From [Clostridium] fimetarium (GTDB lineage: Bacteria > Bacillota > Clostridia > Lachnospirales > Lachnospiraceae), in the NCBI RefSeq assembly GCF_900111235.1, contig NZ_FOJI01000009.1, positions 62,001-126,000 of the forward strand: DNA of 64,000 bases, written 5' to 3'. Positions within the stretch are counted from its first letter, which is position 1, and every line of letters starts with the position of its first letter. Shown here piece by piece: positions 36,777 to 45,597 of the stretch. A model generated the notes under the pieces. The model saw only the letters and a list, made by a program, of their open reading frames with translations. It had not been told where the DNA came from and searched no databases. Both the position numbers and the translations under genes were made by a program.

Positions 36777-37638
36777 TGAATTTAAAACACCTGCACCCAG
36801 TTTTGAAAATAGAGGATATAATGAAGTAGTACAATCCGAAGGAATCCCAACGGTAGAAATACCACCTGAAGCAATGAAAAAAAAGAAAAAAAACAAAGGA
36901 ATCATTGGCTTTTTTGGAGCGATTTTTGTTATCTTCACCAAATTTAAATCACTTATTATTTTGCTTAAACTAGGTAAATTCGCTTCAACTTTCCTATCTA
37001 TGTTTTTGATGATATGGATATATGCTCAATTGTATGGCTTTGCATTTGGAGTAGGATTTGTCGTTTTGCTTTTGATTCATGAGATGGGACATTATATTAC
37101 CGCAAAATTATTTCACTTAGATGTCTCATTACCATTATTTATACCTTTTGCAGGAGCGTTTATCAATATGAAAGAGATGCCCGAAAATGCAGAAGTGGAA
37201 GCTAAGGTTGGCTTGGGTGGACCTATTTTAGGCAGCATTGCAGCATTTATATGTATGCTATTATATTATCCATTAAAACAAGATATTTGGTTAGCCCTTG
37301 CATATACGGGTTTTATGCTTAATTTATTTAACCTAATTCCGATTCGCCCTTTAGATGGAGGAAGAGCAGTAACAGCGATTTCGCCTTGGTTATGGTTGAT
37401 TGGGTTGCCAATTGCCGTTGTATTTCTATTTAAATATTTCAATCCGATATTATTGCTGATCCTAATTTTGGGGATTTCTGAAATAATAAAGCAATTTAAA
37501 AATCCAAATAAGGAATATTTTAAAGTGAAGCCATTAAACAGGCTCCTCTTTGCAATTGTTTATTTTGGGCTCTTGGCTACGCTAGGCCTGGGCATGGTCT
37601 ATATTCATGGAATACATGTCAACTTATTTAGAAGTTGA
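36763..37638 (+). CDS. Site-2-protease-like M50 metalloprotease
   Basis: This 291-residue membrane protein has the zinc site HEMGH (His106, Glu107, His110) in one helix and LDGGR (Asp198) in a later helix, the two halves of an S2P active site. A soluble N-terminus of about 45 residues precedes the first helix. Members cleave within membranes, often releasing anti-sigma factors, but no sigma or anti-sigma gene is adjacent. The ATG at 36763 is chosen because GAGGA precedes it. Confidence 0.88.
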   Translation: MENNDEFKTPAPSFENRGYNEVVQSEGIPTVEIPPEAMKKKKKNKGIIGFFGAIFVIFTKFKSLIILLKLGKFASTFLSMFLMIWIYAQLYGFAFGVGFVVLLLIHEMGHYITAKLFHLDVSLPLFIPFAGAFINMKEMPENAEVEAKVGLGGPILGSIAAFICMLLYYPLKQDIWLALAYTGFMLNLFNLIPIRPLDGGRAVTAISPWLWLIGLPIAVVFLFKYFNPILLLILILGISEIIKQFKNPNKEYFKVKPLNRLLFAIVYFGLLATLGLGMVYIHGIHVNLFRS

Positions 37639-37722
37639 TATTATATTTGATATTAACAAAATAGCAGTATTTTAATATGGAGTAAAGCATGCGTACATAT
37701 AGAAAAATAGAGGAGGCACTAA

Positions 37723-37878
37723 ATGAGCATCGAAATGAGCATCGAAATGCTACAAGCGTGTGGCATTGGTGTATCAGTAAGCAATGCAATTATTGAAGTA
37801 AAAGAAATATCCGATGATATATGCAAAAATAATGACGAGGATGGCGTAGGGAAATGGTTAGAAGCACATATGATATGA
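37723..37878 (+). pseudogene. C-terminal remnant of a Cof-type HAD phosphatase, coupled to the PHP gene
   Basis: A 51-residue frame reads IEMLQACGIGVSVSNAI and ends NNDEDGVGKWLEAH, the characteristic end of Cof-like HAD hydrolases (NDxxML...GIGVAMGNA...NxEDGVA). The catalytic front is missing. It retains AGAGGAGG and an ATG, starts with a duplicated 12-bp unit, and overlaps the next gene by 4 nt. Confidence 0.85.
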
Positions 37879-38711
37879 AAAACCTGGTTGATTTACATAT
37901 ACATTCTTATTTTTCAAATGGAACGATGTCACCCAGTGAAATAATTGAAGAGGCATTAAAAAAAGGAGTGTCTATATTGGCGATTACTGACCATGAAACG
38001 ATTGATGGAAGTAAAGAGCTTCTCGAACTTGCTAAGAATAAAGATATTAAGTGTATTTCAGGAGTGGAACTAGATGCCATAGAAAATGATATGAATTTTC
38101 ATATATTGGCATATGGAATTGATTTAGAAGATGAAGAATTTAATAATAGGGTACTAAAAAATAGCGAACTGTTAGAAGAAGTAAATGAAAAATTGATTGC
38201 GAAAATGAAAAAAGATAATCCTAATATTTCATATGATGAATATTTAAAGTATTCATATAATAAAAATCTTGGTGGGTGGAAGGCTTTACACTATTTTGTG
38301 CATAAAGGGCTAGCAGATTCGTTATATGGGGGATATCTATTATATGCACAGTATAATCATTCTTATACCTGTGTCAGTTTCCCAGGAATAAGTGAATTAT
38401 GTCAGTGGATTCATAAAGCAGGAGGAAAAGCGATATTAGCACATCCAGGTAAAGTCATTAAAGAAAACGATAGCAGTATATTTCACAACAAATTAATTGC
38501 GCTTGTAGATTTGGGGTTAGATGGAATCGAATGTTATTATCCAAGCCATAGCCAAGAGATTACGGATATTTGTCTTGATATTTGTAAAGAACGTAATTTG
38601 ATTATAACAAGCGGATCAGATTGCCATGGTAGCTTTGAAAACACATTTATAGGCCAAATGAATACTACCATTGAGCAGGTTGATATAGGAAAAATATTAG
38701 TAAGTGATTGA
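37875..38711 (+). CDS. PHP-domain phosphoesterase
   Basis: This 278-residue protein has the PHP metal motifs: DLHIHSYFSNG at the start, ITDHETIDG, SGVELDA, the later AHPGKVI and ITSGSDCHG near the end. Such single-domain enzymes hydrolyse phosphoesters such as nucleoside 3',5'-bisphosphates. The ATG at 37875 overlaps the stop of the HAD remnant, so it probably depends on that remnant's translation. An earlier in-frame start at 37854 lacks a ribosome site. Confidence 0.88.
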   Translation: MKNLVDLHIHSYFSNGTMSPSEIIEEALKKGVSILAITDHETIDGSKELLELAKNKDIKCISGVELDAIENDMNFHILAYGIDLEDEEFNNRVLKNSELLEEVNEKLIAKMKKDNPNISYDEYLKYSYNKNLGGWKALHYFVHKGLADSLYGGYLLYAQYNHSYTCVSFPGISELCQWIHKAGGKAILAHPGKVIKENDSSIFHNKLIALVDLGLDGIECYYPSHSQEITDICLDICKERNLIITSGSDCHGSFENTFIGQMNTTIEQVDIGKILVSD

Positions 38712-38802
38712 AAATTATAGATTAGGTTAGAAATTTTTTTTGGAAAATGTAGATGATAAAGAGATAAACGTATACAGCGTATTCATGATTATTCTTGTAA
38801 TC

Positions 38803-39015
38803 ACCCCATAAAAAGAGGAGTGGCAAGTATATAGTGAAATATACTTGCCATTTTATGAAAAATTAAGTTATTTTAGTTTGTGTAAGTTGACTTTTCACAG
38901 GAGGGATTTTCCTGTTGCTTAGTTAACTTATATTCCTAGTATACATATCAATTATGTACCAAAAGTGAATGCGCAGTGAACAATTTACATATAAAAGTTG
39001 AAGAAATTGTGAAGT
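38803..39015 (+). promoter_or_regulatory. Module B copy 2
   Basis: CCCATAAAAAGAGGAG, hairpin TGGCAAGTATA / TATACTTGCCA with TTTTAT, dyad with CAGGA / TCCTG inner arms, TTAGTT and TACATA 17 nt apart, ATG-TAC-CAA-AAG-TGA, and a GTG-started frame reading MNNLHIKVEEIVK. Confidence 0.85.
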
Positions 39016-39083
39016 CATTTCGTTTGGTTAAAAAAATAACGATAAAGATACGTAAATATTAATATAATGAAGAGAGATTTTTT

Positions 39084-39206
39084 ATGAGTATGGAGTTTAT
39101 TCTTCTTATAGTTTATGCATGTGCATTTGTTTTAATAATCCTTACAGTATGGACATATTGTGAGAAGGAAGCGTTTAAGAAAAGTTGGAAGGATAAAAAT
39201 ATATAG
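39084..39206 (+). CDS. Single-pass small membrane protein (40 aa)
   Basis: ATG at 39084 with AGAGAG upstream. It has one hydrophobic helix (FILLIVYACAFVLIILTVW) and a basic tail (KKSWKDKNI). No family is recognised. It is the first frame after module B copy 2. Confidence 0.5.
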   Translation: MSMEFILLIVYACAFVLIILTVWTYCEKEAFKKSWKDKNI

Positions 39207-39289
39207 AATCAAAGATAGTAAATCATAAAAATGAAATGGAAAACGAAAATTAAATTAGTAAATATATTATTTATAGAATGGAGGAAAAT

Positions 39290-39772
39290 ATGAGAATCGA
39301 ATATAACAAACCTAGTACACATAGTTATATTAGCTTACGAATGAAATCTGGAATGGGTGGAAAAGATCAGGGAAGAGCAGCAACTGCTCTCAAAAATTCG
39401 TTGTTTACAGTATCCATATATGAAGATAATGGTGAAAGTTTGATTGGCTTTGGTAGAATCGTTGGAGATGGTGGAATTACTTATATTATTAGCGATGTAA
39501 TGGTTGATCCAAAATATCAACGACAAGGATATGCTACAATTATAATGCAAGAAATCGATCAGTACCTAAATCGAAACACTTATGAAGATAGTTACATTTG
39601 TTTGATAGCAAATGCACCTGCAGATAAATTATATAGTAAGTTCAAATTCTCATATTTGCCAAGTGACAAATGTGGGATGCTCAGGGATCAGGGTCTTAGT
39701 ATGATAAATGATCTGGAGAATGAGTCTGAAAAAGGCCTAAAAAATGAGGATAAAAACGAGTCTGAAAAATGA
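39290..39772 (+). CDS. GNAT N-acetyltransferase
   Basis: This 160-residue protein has the acetyl-CoA site VDPKYQRQGYATIIM (R/QxxGxG/A type) and a fold close to YoaP/AAC-like GNATs, with IGFGRIVGDGGITYII before it. The acyl acceptor is unknown. The C-terminus ends in a charged repeat (NESEKGLKNEDKNESEK) beyond the domain. The ATG at 39290 follows GGAGG; an upstream ATG at 39278 contains it. Confidence 0.88.
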   Translation: MRIEYNKPSTHSYISLRMKSGMGGKDQGRAATALKNSLFTVSIYEDNGESLIGFGRIVGDGGITYIISDVMVDPKYQRQGYATIIMQEIDQYLNRNTYEDSYICLIANAPADKLYSKFKFSYLPSDKCGMLRDQGLSMINDLENESEKGLKNEDKNESEK

Positions 39773-39815
39773 GTTTATAGTGAATGTGAAAATTTGATTT
39801 TTGGGGGGAGAAAAA

Positions 39816-40529
39816 ATGAGTCGAAAAGTCAGAATTGGAATTATTGGAGACTATGATGGTCGTCCATCTCACTTAGCAACAGAAGAAGCGCTTAAACATA
39901 GTGCGAAAAAGTTAGGAATGGAAATCCAAATCAAATGGATAGATACTGTTGAATTTGAAAAGGATGAACAAGATTTACAATGTTTTGATGGGTTATGGTG
40001 TGCACCTGGTAGTCCATATAAAAGTATGAATGGGGCAATTAATGCTATTCAATATGCAAGAGAAAATGATTATCCGTTCATCGGTACTTGTGGCGGTTTT
40101 CAACATGCAGTAATTGAATATGGTAGAAATGTATTACAAATCAATAATTTAAAAGATATTAACTTCAATCCTTATGACGCAAATGATTTTATAACTGCGC
40201 TATCATGCTCACTTCTTGGACAAGAAAAACGCATTTTTATCGATAAAAATTCCAAATTATATAATATATATGATTGCACTGAAATCATAGAAAAGTATAA
40301 TTGTAGTTTCGGATTAAATAAGGACTTTCAAAATCTACTAAATCAAAATGGTTTTAAGGTTGTTGGTACAGATGAAAACGAAGAAGCTCGTATTATGACA
40401 ATTAAAGATAATACCTTTTTTTTTGTTTCACTATTTCAACCTCAGCTAAGTTCTACATATGAAAATCCACATCCATTAATTTCAAAATACTTAAGTTCGG
40501 CTAAAACGTTTAGTGATGCAAGATCATAA
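39816..40529 (+). CDS. CTP-synthase-like class I glutamine amidotransferase
   Basis: This 237-residue protein resembles only the C-terminal glutaminase half of CTP synthase: IGIIGDYDGR, APGSPYKSMNG, then FIGTCGGFQHAVIEYGRNV with nucleophile Cys92. A synthase domain is absent, so it would supply ammonia to another partner or hydrolyse a gamma-glutamyl compound. The histidine/glutamate end of the triad appears reduced (LFQPQLSSTYENPHP), so activity is uncertain. GGGGGGAG precedes the ATG. Confidence 0.85.
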   Translation: MSRKVRIGIIGDYDGRPSHLATEEALKHSAKKLGMEIQIKWIDTVEFEKDEQDLQCFDGLWCAPGSPYKSMNGAINAIQYARENDYPFIGTCGGFQHAVIEYGRNVLQINNLKDINFNPYDANDFITALSCSLLGQEKRIFIDKNSKLYNIYDCTEIIEKYNCSFGLNKDFQNLLNQNGFKVVGTDENEEARIMTIKDNTFFFVSLFQPQLSSTYENPHPLISKYLSSAKTFSDARS

Positions 40530-40550
40530 ATTTATGAGGAGGATTGAAAT

Positions 40551-40691
40551 ATGCATTTAGGAAGCATTTATTTAATAGAGGGGGATGCTGTTAAATACAT
40601 ATCAGACCTGCTTGATAGCATAAGTAAAGGTGATAATGATCTAATAAAAATATTAAAAATCTGGTTGATTCAACCAAGGATATACAGATAG
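40551..40691 (+). other. Short ORF of unknown meaning (46 aa)
   Basis: ATG at 40551 follows an excellent GAGGAGG, then MHLGSIYLIEGDAVKY and a helical stretch to TAG. The opening vaguely resembles a VOC protein. The 170 nt after it contain no gene, so this may be the front of a decayed gene. Confidence 0.35.
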
Positions 40692-40865
40692 AATTCATTT
40701 TGCTTAATTACAAAGAGATTCTATGGAATTCATATTATTCAGATTTTCATTATGAAATGATAGAACAAGAAAGAGATAAATATGATAGAACTAGAAAGAG
40801 GTAATTATGATAGTATAAAAAAATTGCAGATATAAATATATTTGAGAATGAGGGAGGTTTCACAA

Positions 40866-41327
40866 ATGAATTTTATTTATAAAAAAGCAGATATATCAGA
40901 TATCGATATATTGACCAAGATGAGGGTACAAGTCCTAAGAGTAGCAAATAAACTTTCATATGATGTAGATATGACTGTAATTGAAAAAGAATCCTATAAT
41001 TATTATAAAAAATATTTGGTAAATGGAGAACATATTGCTTATTTGGTAATTGATGACAATCGGTTTGTTGGTGCAGGCGGAGTGAGCTTTTATAAAGTCA
41101 TGCCAACTTATAATAATCCACAAGGTATTAAAGCATATATAATGAACATGTACACCCATCCAGACTATCGTAGAAAAGGTATCGCTTATAAAACATTAGA
41201 TCTATTGGTTAATGAGGCAAAAAATAAGAAGGTTGATTTTATTACGTTGGAAGCAACCGAAATGGGTCTACCGTTGTATAAAAAATATGGGTTTAAGCAA
41301 ATGCACAATGAGATGGAATTAAAGTAG
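40866..41327 (+). CDS. GNAT N-acetyltransferase
   Basis: A 153-residue acetyltransferase with MYTHPDYRRKGIAYKTLDLL (RxxGIA acetyl-CoA loop) and the closing LPLYKKYGFKQM. The substrate is unknown; the family includes drug- and peptide-modifying enzymes. GAGGGAGG precedes the ATG at 40866. Confidence 0.88.
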   Translation: MNFIYKKADISDIDILTKMRVQVLRVANKLSYDVDMTVIEKESYNYYKKYLVNGEHIAYLVIDDNRFVGAGGVSFYKVMPTYNNPQGIKAYIMNMYTHPDYRRKGIAYKTLDLLVNEAKNKKVDFITLEATEMGLPLYKKYGFKQMHNEMELK

Positions 41328-41347
41328 GCGCAAAAAGTATCATTGCA

Positions 41348-41467
41348 ATGGTTGTATTTACGATAGTATATATATTAAATCTAGCAATTTTAATCGCTAT
41401 TATTTCAACTATAATTTATTTCGTGATTTTATTGGCTAAAGCGTCGAAAAAATACCTTCACTCATAA
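41348..41467 (+). CDS. Candidate single-pass small membrane protein (39 aa)
   Basis: The frame encodes an almost wholly hydrophobic helix (VYILNLAILIAIISTIIYFV) and a basic end (AKASKKYLHS). Its shape resembles the small membrane protein at 59127-59255. There is no clear ribosome site, so expression is doubtful. Confidence 0.35.
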   Translation: MVVFTIVYILNLAILIAIISTIIYFVILLAKASKKYLHS

Positions 41468-41514
41468 ATTATAGATTTATTATCTGAGAATATTTCAATT
41501 TTGGAGGAAAAGTA

Positions 41515-42135
41515 ATGCGTAACCCATTTTTAGATATACCCCTGGAAACATACGAAAAACATATGAATTTAGATACGGTACAGCAACAGCAAGTATTAAA
41601 TAAAATCATGAAAAAGCAACTGCACGGTTACGATGTTAACAGTGTTATGATTCTTGGAATCGCAGGTGGAAATGGTTTAGAACACGTAGAAACACAAAAA
41701 ATAAATATTGTTTATGGTGTTGATATTAACGAAAAATATTTGGAAGTCTGCAGACACAGATATTCAGAATTAGATGGTCATTTCGAGACAGTTTGTGTTG
41801 ATCTAACCAATAAGAACGTTGAATTGCCAATCGCAGACCTAGTAATTGCAAATTTGTTTGTTGAGTATATCGGGTATGATGCTTTTACACATCATATGAA
41901 TGTGATGTCACCTAGATATATTTCTGTTATCATACAAATAAATGAACAGGATGGTTTTGTCTCAGAATCGCCTTATATTCATGCATTTGATAGGGTTTGT
42001 GAGGTTCATCATCAGATGGAAGAAGATAAACTTACAGATGAACTTGCACTAATTGGATACTCGAAGATATATAGGGAGGATATTCCATTACCAAATGGAA
42101 AGAAATTTGTGCAAGTGGATTTTATGAAGATGTAA
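41515..42135 (+). CDS. SAM-dependent methyltransferase (class I)
   Basis: This 206-residue protein has motif I as VMILGIAGGNGLEH, the acidic ribose-binding residue in VYGVDIN, and DLVIANLFVEYIG as motif IV. No acceptor can be inferred. TTGGAGG precedes the start. It lies within the transcription direction set by module B copy 2. Confidence 0.82.
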   Translation: MRNPFLDIPLETYEKHMNLDTVQQQQVLNKIMKKQLHGYDVNSVMILGIAGGNGLEHVETQKINIVYGVDINEKYLEVCRHRYSELDGHFETVCVDLTNKNVELPIADLVIANLFVEYIGYDAFTHHMNVMSPRYISVIIQINEQDGFVSESPYIHAFDRVCEVHHQMEEDKLTDELALIGYSKIYREDIPLPNGKKFVQVDFMKM

Positions 42136-42243
42136 CATACTTAAAGTGCATTTCCAAGAGCAATATTTTGATATTAGAATTGAAAAGGTGGTATCATCAT
42201 ATTAGAGTAATACATATTAATGCGCAGGAGGAAAATATCAATC

Positions 42244-42723
42244 ATGGAAGTTAAATTTTATGATAATATAGATGATGAACTGCTTAAATTTGCTGTCATT
42301 ATCTCAAAATCATCTGGGAAATGGGTATTTTGTAAACACAAAAACCGAGATACATACGAAGTGCCGGGAGGACATAGAGAAGCTAATGAAAATATCATAG
42401 ATACGGCTAAAAGGGAACTTTATGAGGAAACCGGGGCATTGGAGTTTTCAATTACACCGATCAGTGTTTATTCAGTAACCGATAAAAATGAAGTGAACGG
42501 AACTGGAGAAGAAACTTTTGGGATGTTATACTATGCAGAAATCGAAACATTTGAGGAAGAATTGCATAGTGAAATGGAAAAGATATTTCTTTGGGATGAG
42601 TTACCTACAGAATGGACATATCCATTGATTCAGCCGAAACTTATTTCCAAATTGAAGGAAATAGAAGAAGCAAAACAAATAAGTGGTACAGATATTGATA
42701 GCAGACTACGTATTAGCCATTAA
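42244..42723 (+). CDS. NUDIX hydrolase
   Basis: This 159-residue protein has a perfect NUDIX box: GGHREANE followed seven residues later by RELYEETG. It would cleave a nucleoside diphosphate derivative; the specific substrate is unknown. The ATG at 42244 is chosen because AGGAGG lies upstream; an earlier in-frame ATG (42220) would overlap it. Module B copy 3 begins about 30 nt after the stop. Confidence 0.88.
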   Translation: MEVKFYDNIDDELLKFAVIISKSSGKWVFCKHKNRDTYEVPGGHREANENIIDTAKRELYEETGALEFSITPISVYSVTDKNEVNGTGEETFGMLYYAEIETFEEELHSEMEKIFLWDELPTEWTYPLIQPKLISKLKEIEEAKQISGTDIDSRLRISH

Positions 42724-42752
42724 CAAATTACTCAATAAATGGAGCACCAAGT

Positions 42753-42969
42753 CCCCGTAAAAAGAGGAGTGGCAAGTATACTGTGGAATATACTTGCCAT
42801 TTTATGAAAAAATTAGTTATTTTATCTTATGTAAGTTAGCTAGTTTTTCGCGGGAGGGATTTTCCTGCTACTTGGTTAACTTATATTCATAGTATACAGA
42901 TAAATCATGTCGCAAATGTGATTGCTTGATGAACAAATTGCGTTTAAAGTTTGAAGGAATTGTGAAGAT
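42753..42969 (+). promoter_or_regulatory. Module B copy 3
   Basis: CCCCGTAAAAAGAGGAG, hairpin TGGCAAGTATA / TATACTTGCCA with TTTTAT, GGGAGGGATTTTCCTG dyad, TTGGTT and TACAGA 17 nt apart, ATG-TCG-CAA-ATG-TGA, then an ATG frame reading MNKLRLKFEGIVK that continues to 43020. Confidence 0.88.
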
Positions 42970-43021
42970 ATACTATTTTATAAGAAACAAGAAGACATCG
43001 TATTTAGAAGGGTGAGAGCGT

Positions 43022-43717
43022 ATGAAATATTTTGGTGAGGGTTTGAGTGAAAAGCATAAACAATTAAATAGTATTATTCGTCAATCAAATAAGATTGAGC
43101 AAGCGAAAGAAATATTTCTAGAAATTCATGCAAGCTTGCATTTATCTAAAATATCGGGTACAAGACCAAATGAAGTAGATTCGCTAATAAATGATTTATG
43201 TGATAATGAATATGCCATTATGCCAACGAGCAAGGATGAGACTATCGCATGGGTAATGTGGCATATTGCAAGAATCGAAGATATAGCAATGGGTATCTTG
43301 GCAGCAGATGGAGACCAATTATTTAACGAATCATGGAGACAGCAAATGAACGTTTCAATTACTGATACTGGAAACGCCCAGACCGATGATGAGATTATGA
43401 ATTTGAGTAAAAATATTAATATAGAGGAATTACTTAATTATAGAAATAAAGTCGGAAATAGGACGAGAGAGATTGTCAGTTCATTAACTCAAGATGATAT
43501 GAAACGTAAGGTTTTACCTAAAGCCATAGAAAAGATACTTTGCGAAGGCGGTGTAACGAGCCAGCAAGACTCTATTTGGTTACTGGATTTTTGGGGTAAA
43601 AAGGATGTAGCAGGAATTCTGTTAATGCCCCCTACACGGCATGTAATGCTTCATTTAAATGATTGTTGTAAATGGAAAGAATATATAAGAACAAGAAATA
43701 AATTTTTTCGAAGCTGA
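43022..43717 (+). CDS. DinB-superfamily protein
   Basis: This 231-residue helical protein has histidines placed as in the DinB/YfiT metal-binding bundle: AWVMWHIARIED and RHVMLHLN near the end. Family members bind a metal with a His triad and include thiol-dependent transferases acting in detoxification. No specific role can be assigned. AGGGTGAG precedes the start and module B copy 3 lies directly upstream. Confidence 0.78.
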   Translation: MKYFGEGLSEKHKQLNSIIRQSNKIEQAKEIFLEIHASLHLSKISGTRPNEVDSLINDLCDNEYAIMPTSKDETIAWVMWHIARIEDIAMGILAADGDQLFNESWRQQMNVSITDTGNAQTDDEIMNLSKNINIEELLNYRNKVGNRTREIVSSLTQDDMKRKVLPKAIEKILCEGGVTSQQDSIWLLDFWGKKDVAGILLMPPTRHVMLHLNDCCKWKEYIRTRNKFFRS

Positions 43718-43796
43718 AATTAACAAATCTTCGAAGAAATAAGATGTGTAATATTACCAAGTTAAACAGGAATTCATGAAGGAGGATAAATTGAAG

Positions 43797-44489
43797 ATGA
43801 AGACAGTAGGATTGATTGGTGGAATGAGTTGGGAAAGTACAGTAACATATTATCGAATAGTAAATGAAGTTGTAAAAGAACAACTTGGAGGTCTCCATTC
43901 GGCGAAGGTTTTGTTATATAGCGTTGATTTCCAGGAAATTGAGGCATGTCAGGCAAATGGAGACTGGGATAAAAGCGCAGAAATATTAGGTACAGCTGCT
44001 CAAAATCTCGAAAAAGCAGGAGCAGATTTTATCGTTATTTGTACCAACACAATGCATAAGGTAGTACCCCAAATCCAACAAAAAATTAGCATTCCAATTA
44101 TTCATATTGCAGAAGCAACAGCAGAAAAGTTAAAAGAAAATGGAATCAAAAGAGTAGCGCTTCTTGGAACGAAGTATACGATGAAAGAAGATTTTTATAA
44201 AGCCAAATTGATTATAAATAAAATAGATGTTCTAATACCAAATGAGGAAGATATGGAAATTATAAATCATATTATATATCATGAATTATGCTTAGGCATT
44301 ATTTCAGAAGAATCCAGAAATAAATATATAAAAATAATTGGAAAATTAAAAGAGAAAGGTGCACAAGGAGTTATTCTCGGATGCACAGAAATCGGTTTGC
44401 TTATCGGGTAGCAAGATACTACATTACCAGTGTTCGATACTACACAAATCCACGCAACGAAAGCAGCCATGTTTGCAATGGGAAAATAA
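43797..44489 (+). pseudogene. Aspartate/glutamate racemase with an in-frame amber codon
   Basis: The frame starts MKTVGLIGGMSWEST and has both catalytic cysteines, CTNTMHK and GCTEIGLL. A TAG at 44409-44411 interrupts it after LLIG. The same frame then continues with QDTTLPVFDTTQIHATKAA to a TAA at 44487-44489, exactly the normal C-terminus of the family. So it is a single nonsense change or a true readthrough codon; the shortened product of about 204 residues may be inactive. The enzyme would interconvert L- and D-aspartate or -glutamate. GGAGG is at 43781. Confidence 0.88.
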
Positions 44490-44507
44490 GTTCACGCTTT
44501 ATATTAT

Positions 44508-45179
44508 TTATTGGTCTTCTACAGATGTAACCGTCAAAAATTCCCCGCTTTTCATATTTGCTAATGAATAACTCTCTTCATTATAAAATCCCATATATGG
44601 TACAACGTCATTTGCTTTTAATACATTGGTTTTATTTATAATTCTTTTTGTGGATGTCATAACAATACATACTAAATGTTCCTGTGAAAACTCGGTGCCT
44701 TCATTCCTTGAGTAAAATTCTTGCAATTCTTTATTTGTAACACCATATGAACTTAAATCATTAATGATCATATTTTCTGCAGCAACACCAGTAGCGACAA
44801 CAAACGTACCCTCGAAATAATTATCATTCTTTATATTATTATCTTTGTACCATAAATAGGTACCATTGTCATTTAAATATAAGGTTGAATCGTCAATAAA
44901 AGTAAATGTCTTCCCATAAAAACCATCCGGTTTGCTTACAATACCTTCAGATAGACTATAATAAGATTCTACATAACTTTCTATGTTTTTTGCTAGATAA
45001 CCTCCCAATATTAAACTTGAAACAAACATAAACGCGATGCTAGTAACAGCACCTATAACGATGGCAACAATACCACCGGTACTAATTCTTTTCTTTTTTG
45101 GATTCAACGGTTGTCCATTATTGTTGAAATATCCATATTGTTGCGGATTTTGATTATTGTAATTATTATTATTGTTCAT
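44508..45179 (-). CDS. Hypothetical Asn-rich single-pass membrane protein
   Basis: This 223-residue protein has an Asn/Gln/Tyr-rich cytoplasmic head (MNNNNNYNNQNPQQYGY), a basic stop, one membrane helix (about residues 35-62) and an extracytoplasmic domain containing GKTFTFIDDSTLYLNDNGTY, a pattern seen in small secreted stress-type domains. It is not otherwise recognised. It is the only substantial reverse-strand gene in the middle of the array and is preceded on its strand by reverse module A copy 4. Confidence 0.65.
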   Translation of the reverse strand: MNNNNNYNNQNPQQYGYFNNNGQPLNPKKKRISTGGIVAIVIGAVTSIAFMFVSSLILGGYLAKNIESYVESYYSLSEGIVSKPDGFYGKTFTFIDDSTLYLNDNGTYLWYKDNNIKNDNYFEGTFVVATGVAAENMIINDLSSYGVTNKELQEFYSRNEGTEFSQEHLVCIVMTSTKRIINKTNVLKANDVVPYMGFYNEESYSLANMKSGEFLTVTSVEDQ

Positions 45180-45212
45180 TTTGTTTATTCTCCTTCTGGT
45201 TTATTATAATAT

Positions 45213-45350
45213 AAAAAAAGTTGCAGATTCACTTGGGAATTTGCAACAACCAATGCTCTTATTAATTCATAAACTTACATTACCCACTACAATATATTCC
45301 CCGATATGTTGTCTTAACTAATCTTATAACATTGCAATATTCATTACAAG
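45213..45350 (-). promoter_or_regulatory. Module A copy 4 (reverse): promoter, degenerate leader, terminator
   Basis: On the reverse strand: TTGTAA (45349-45344), 17 nt, TAAGAT (45326-45321), 13 nt, then ATA-TCG-GGG-AAT-ATA-TTG-TAG (45307-45287). The start codon is ATA, but the rest of the frame (GNIL stop) is kept. Terminator stem GTTGCA / TGCAAC (45220-45247) with seven T to 45213. The gene start is 34 nt further on. On the + strand, 45361-45597 has no gene; part of it (near 45390-45412) matches the gtrA promoter region. Confidence 0.82.
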
Positions 45351-45597
45351 TCATTTTGGACCGATTTCAAAATAATTTTAGAAATAGTTTGAGATTCTAT
45401 CCACTCAATGCCGAAAAGAAATATCATTATGCTAGAAAGTATTTACAATAAAATACAAAAAGGTATGACATTTATGATAGAAAGTATTTGGTTTGATAAT
45501 GCAGATATAATCTAATTATAGTAGTATAATAGGAGTTAAATGTGCCACTATGATTTTAAAGAGTGGATTATATCTATATTGAAAAGAGGCTATTTAA

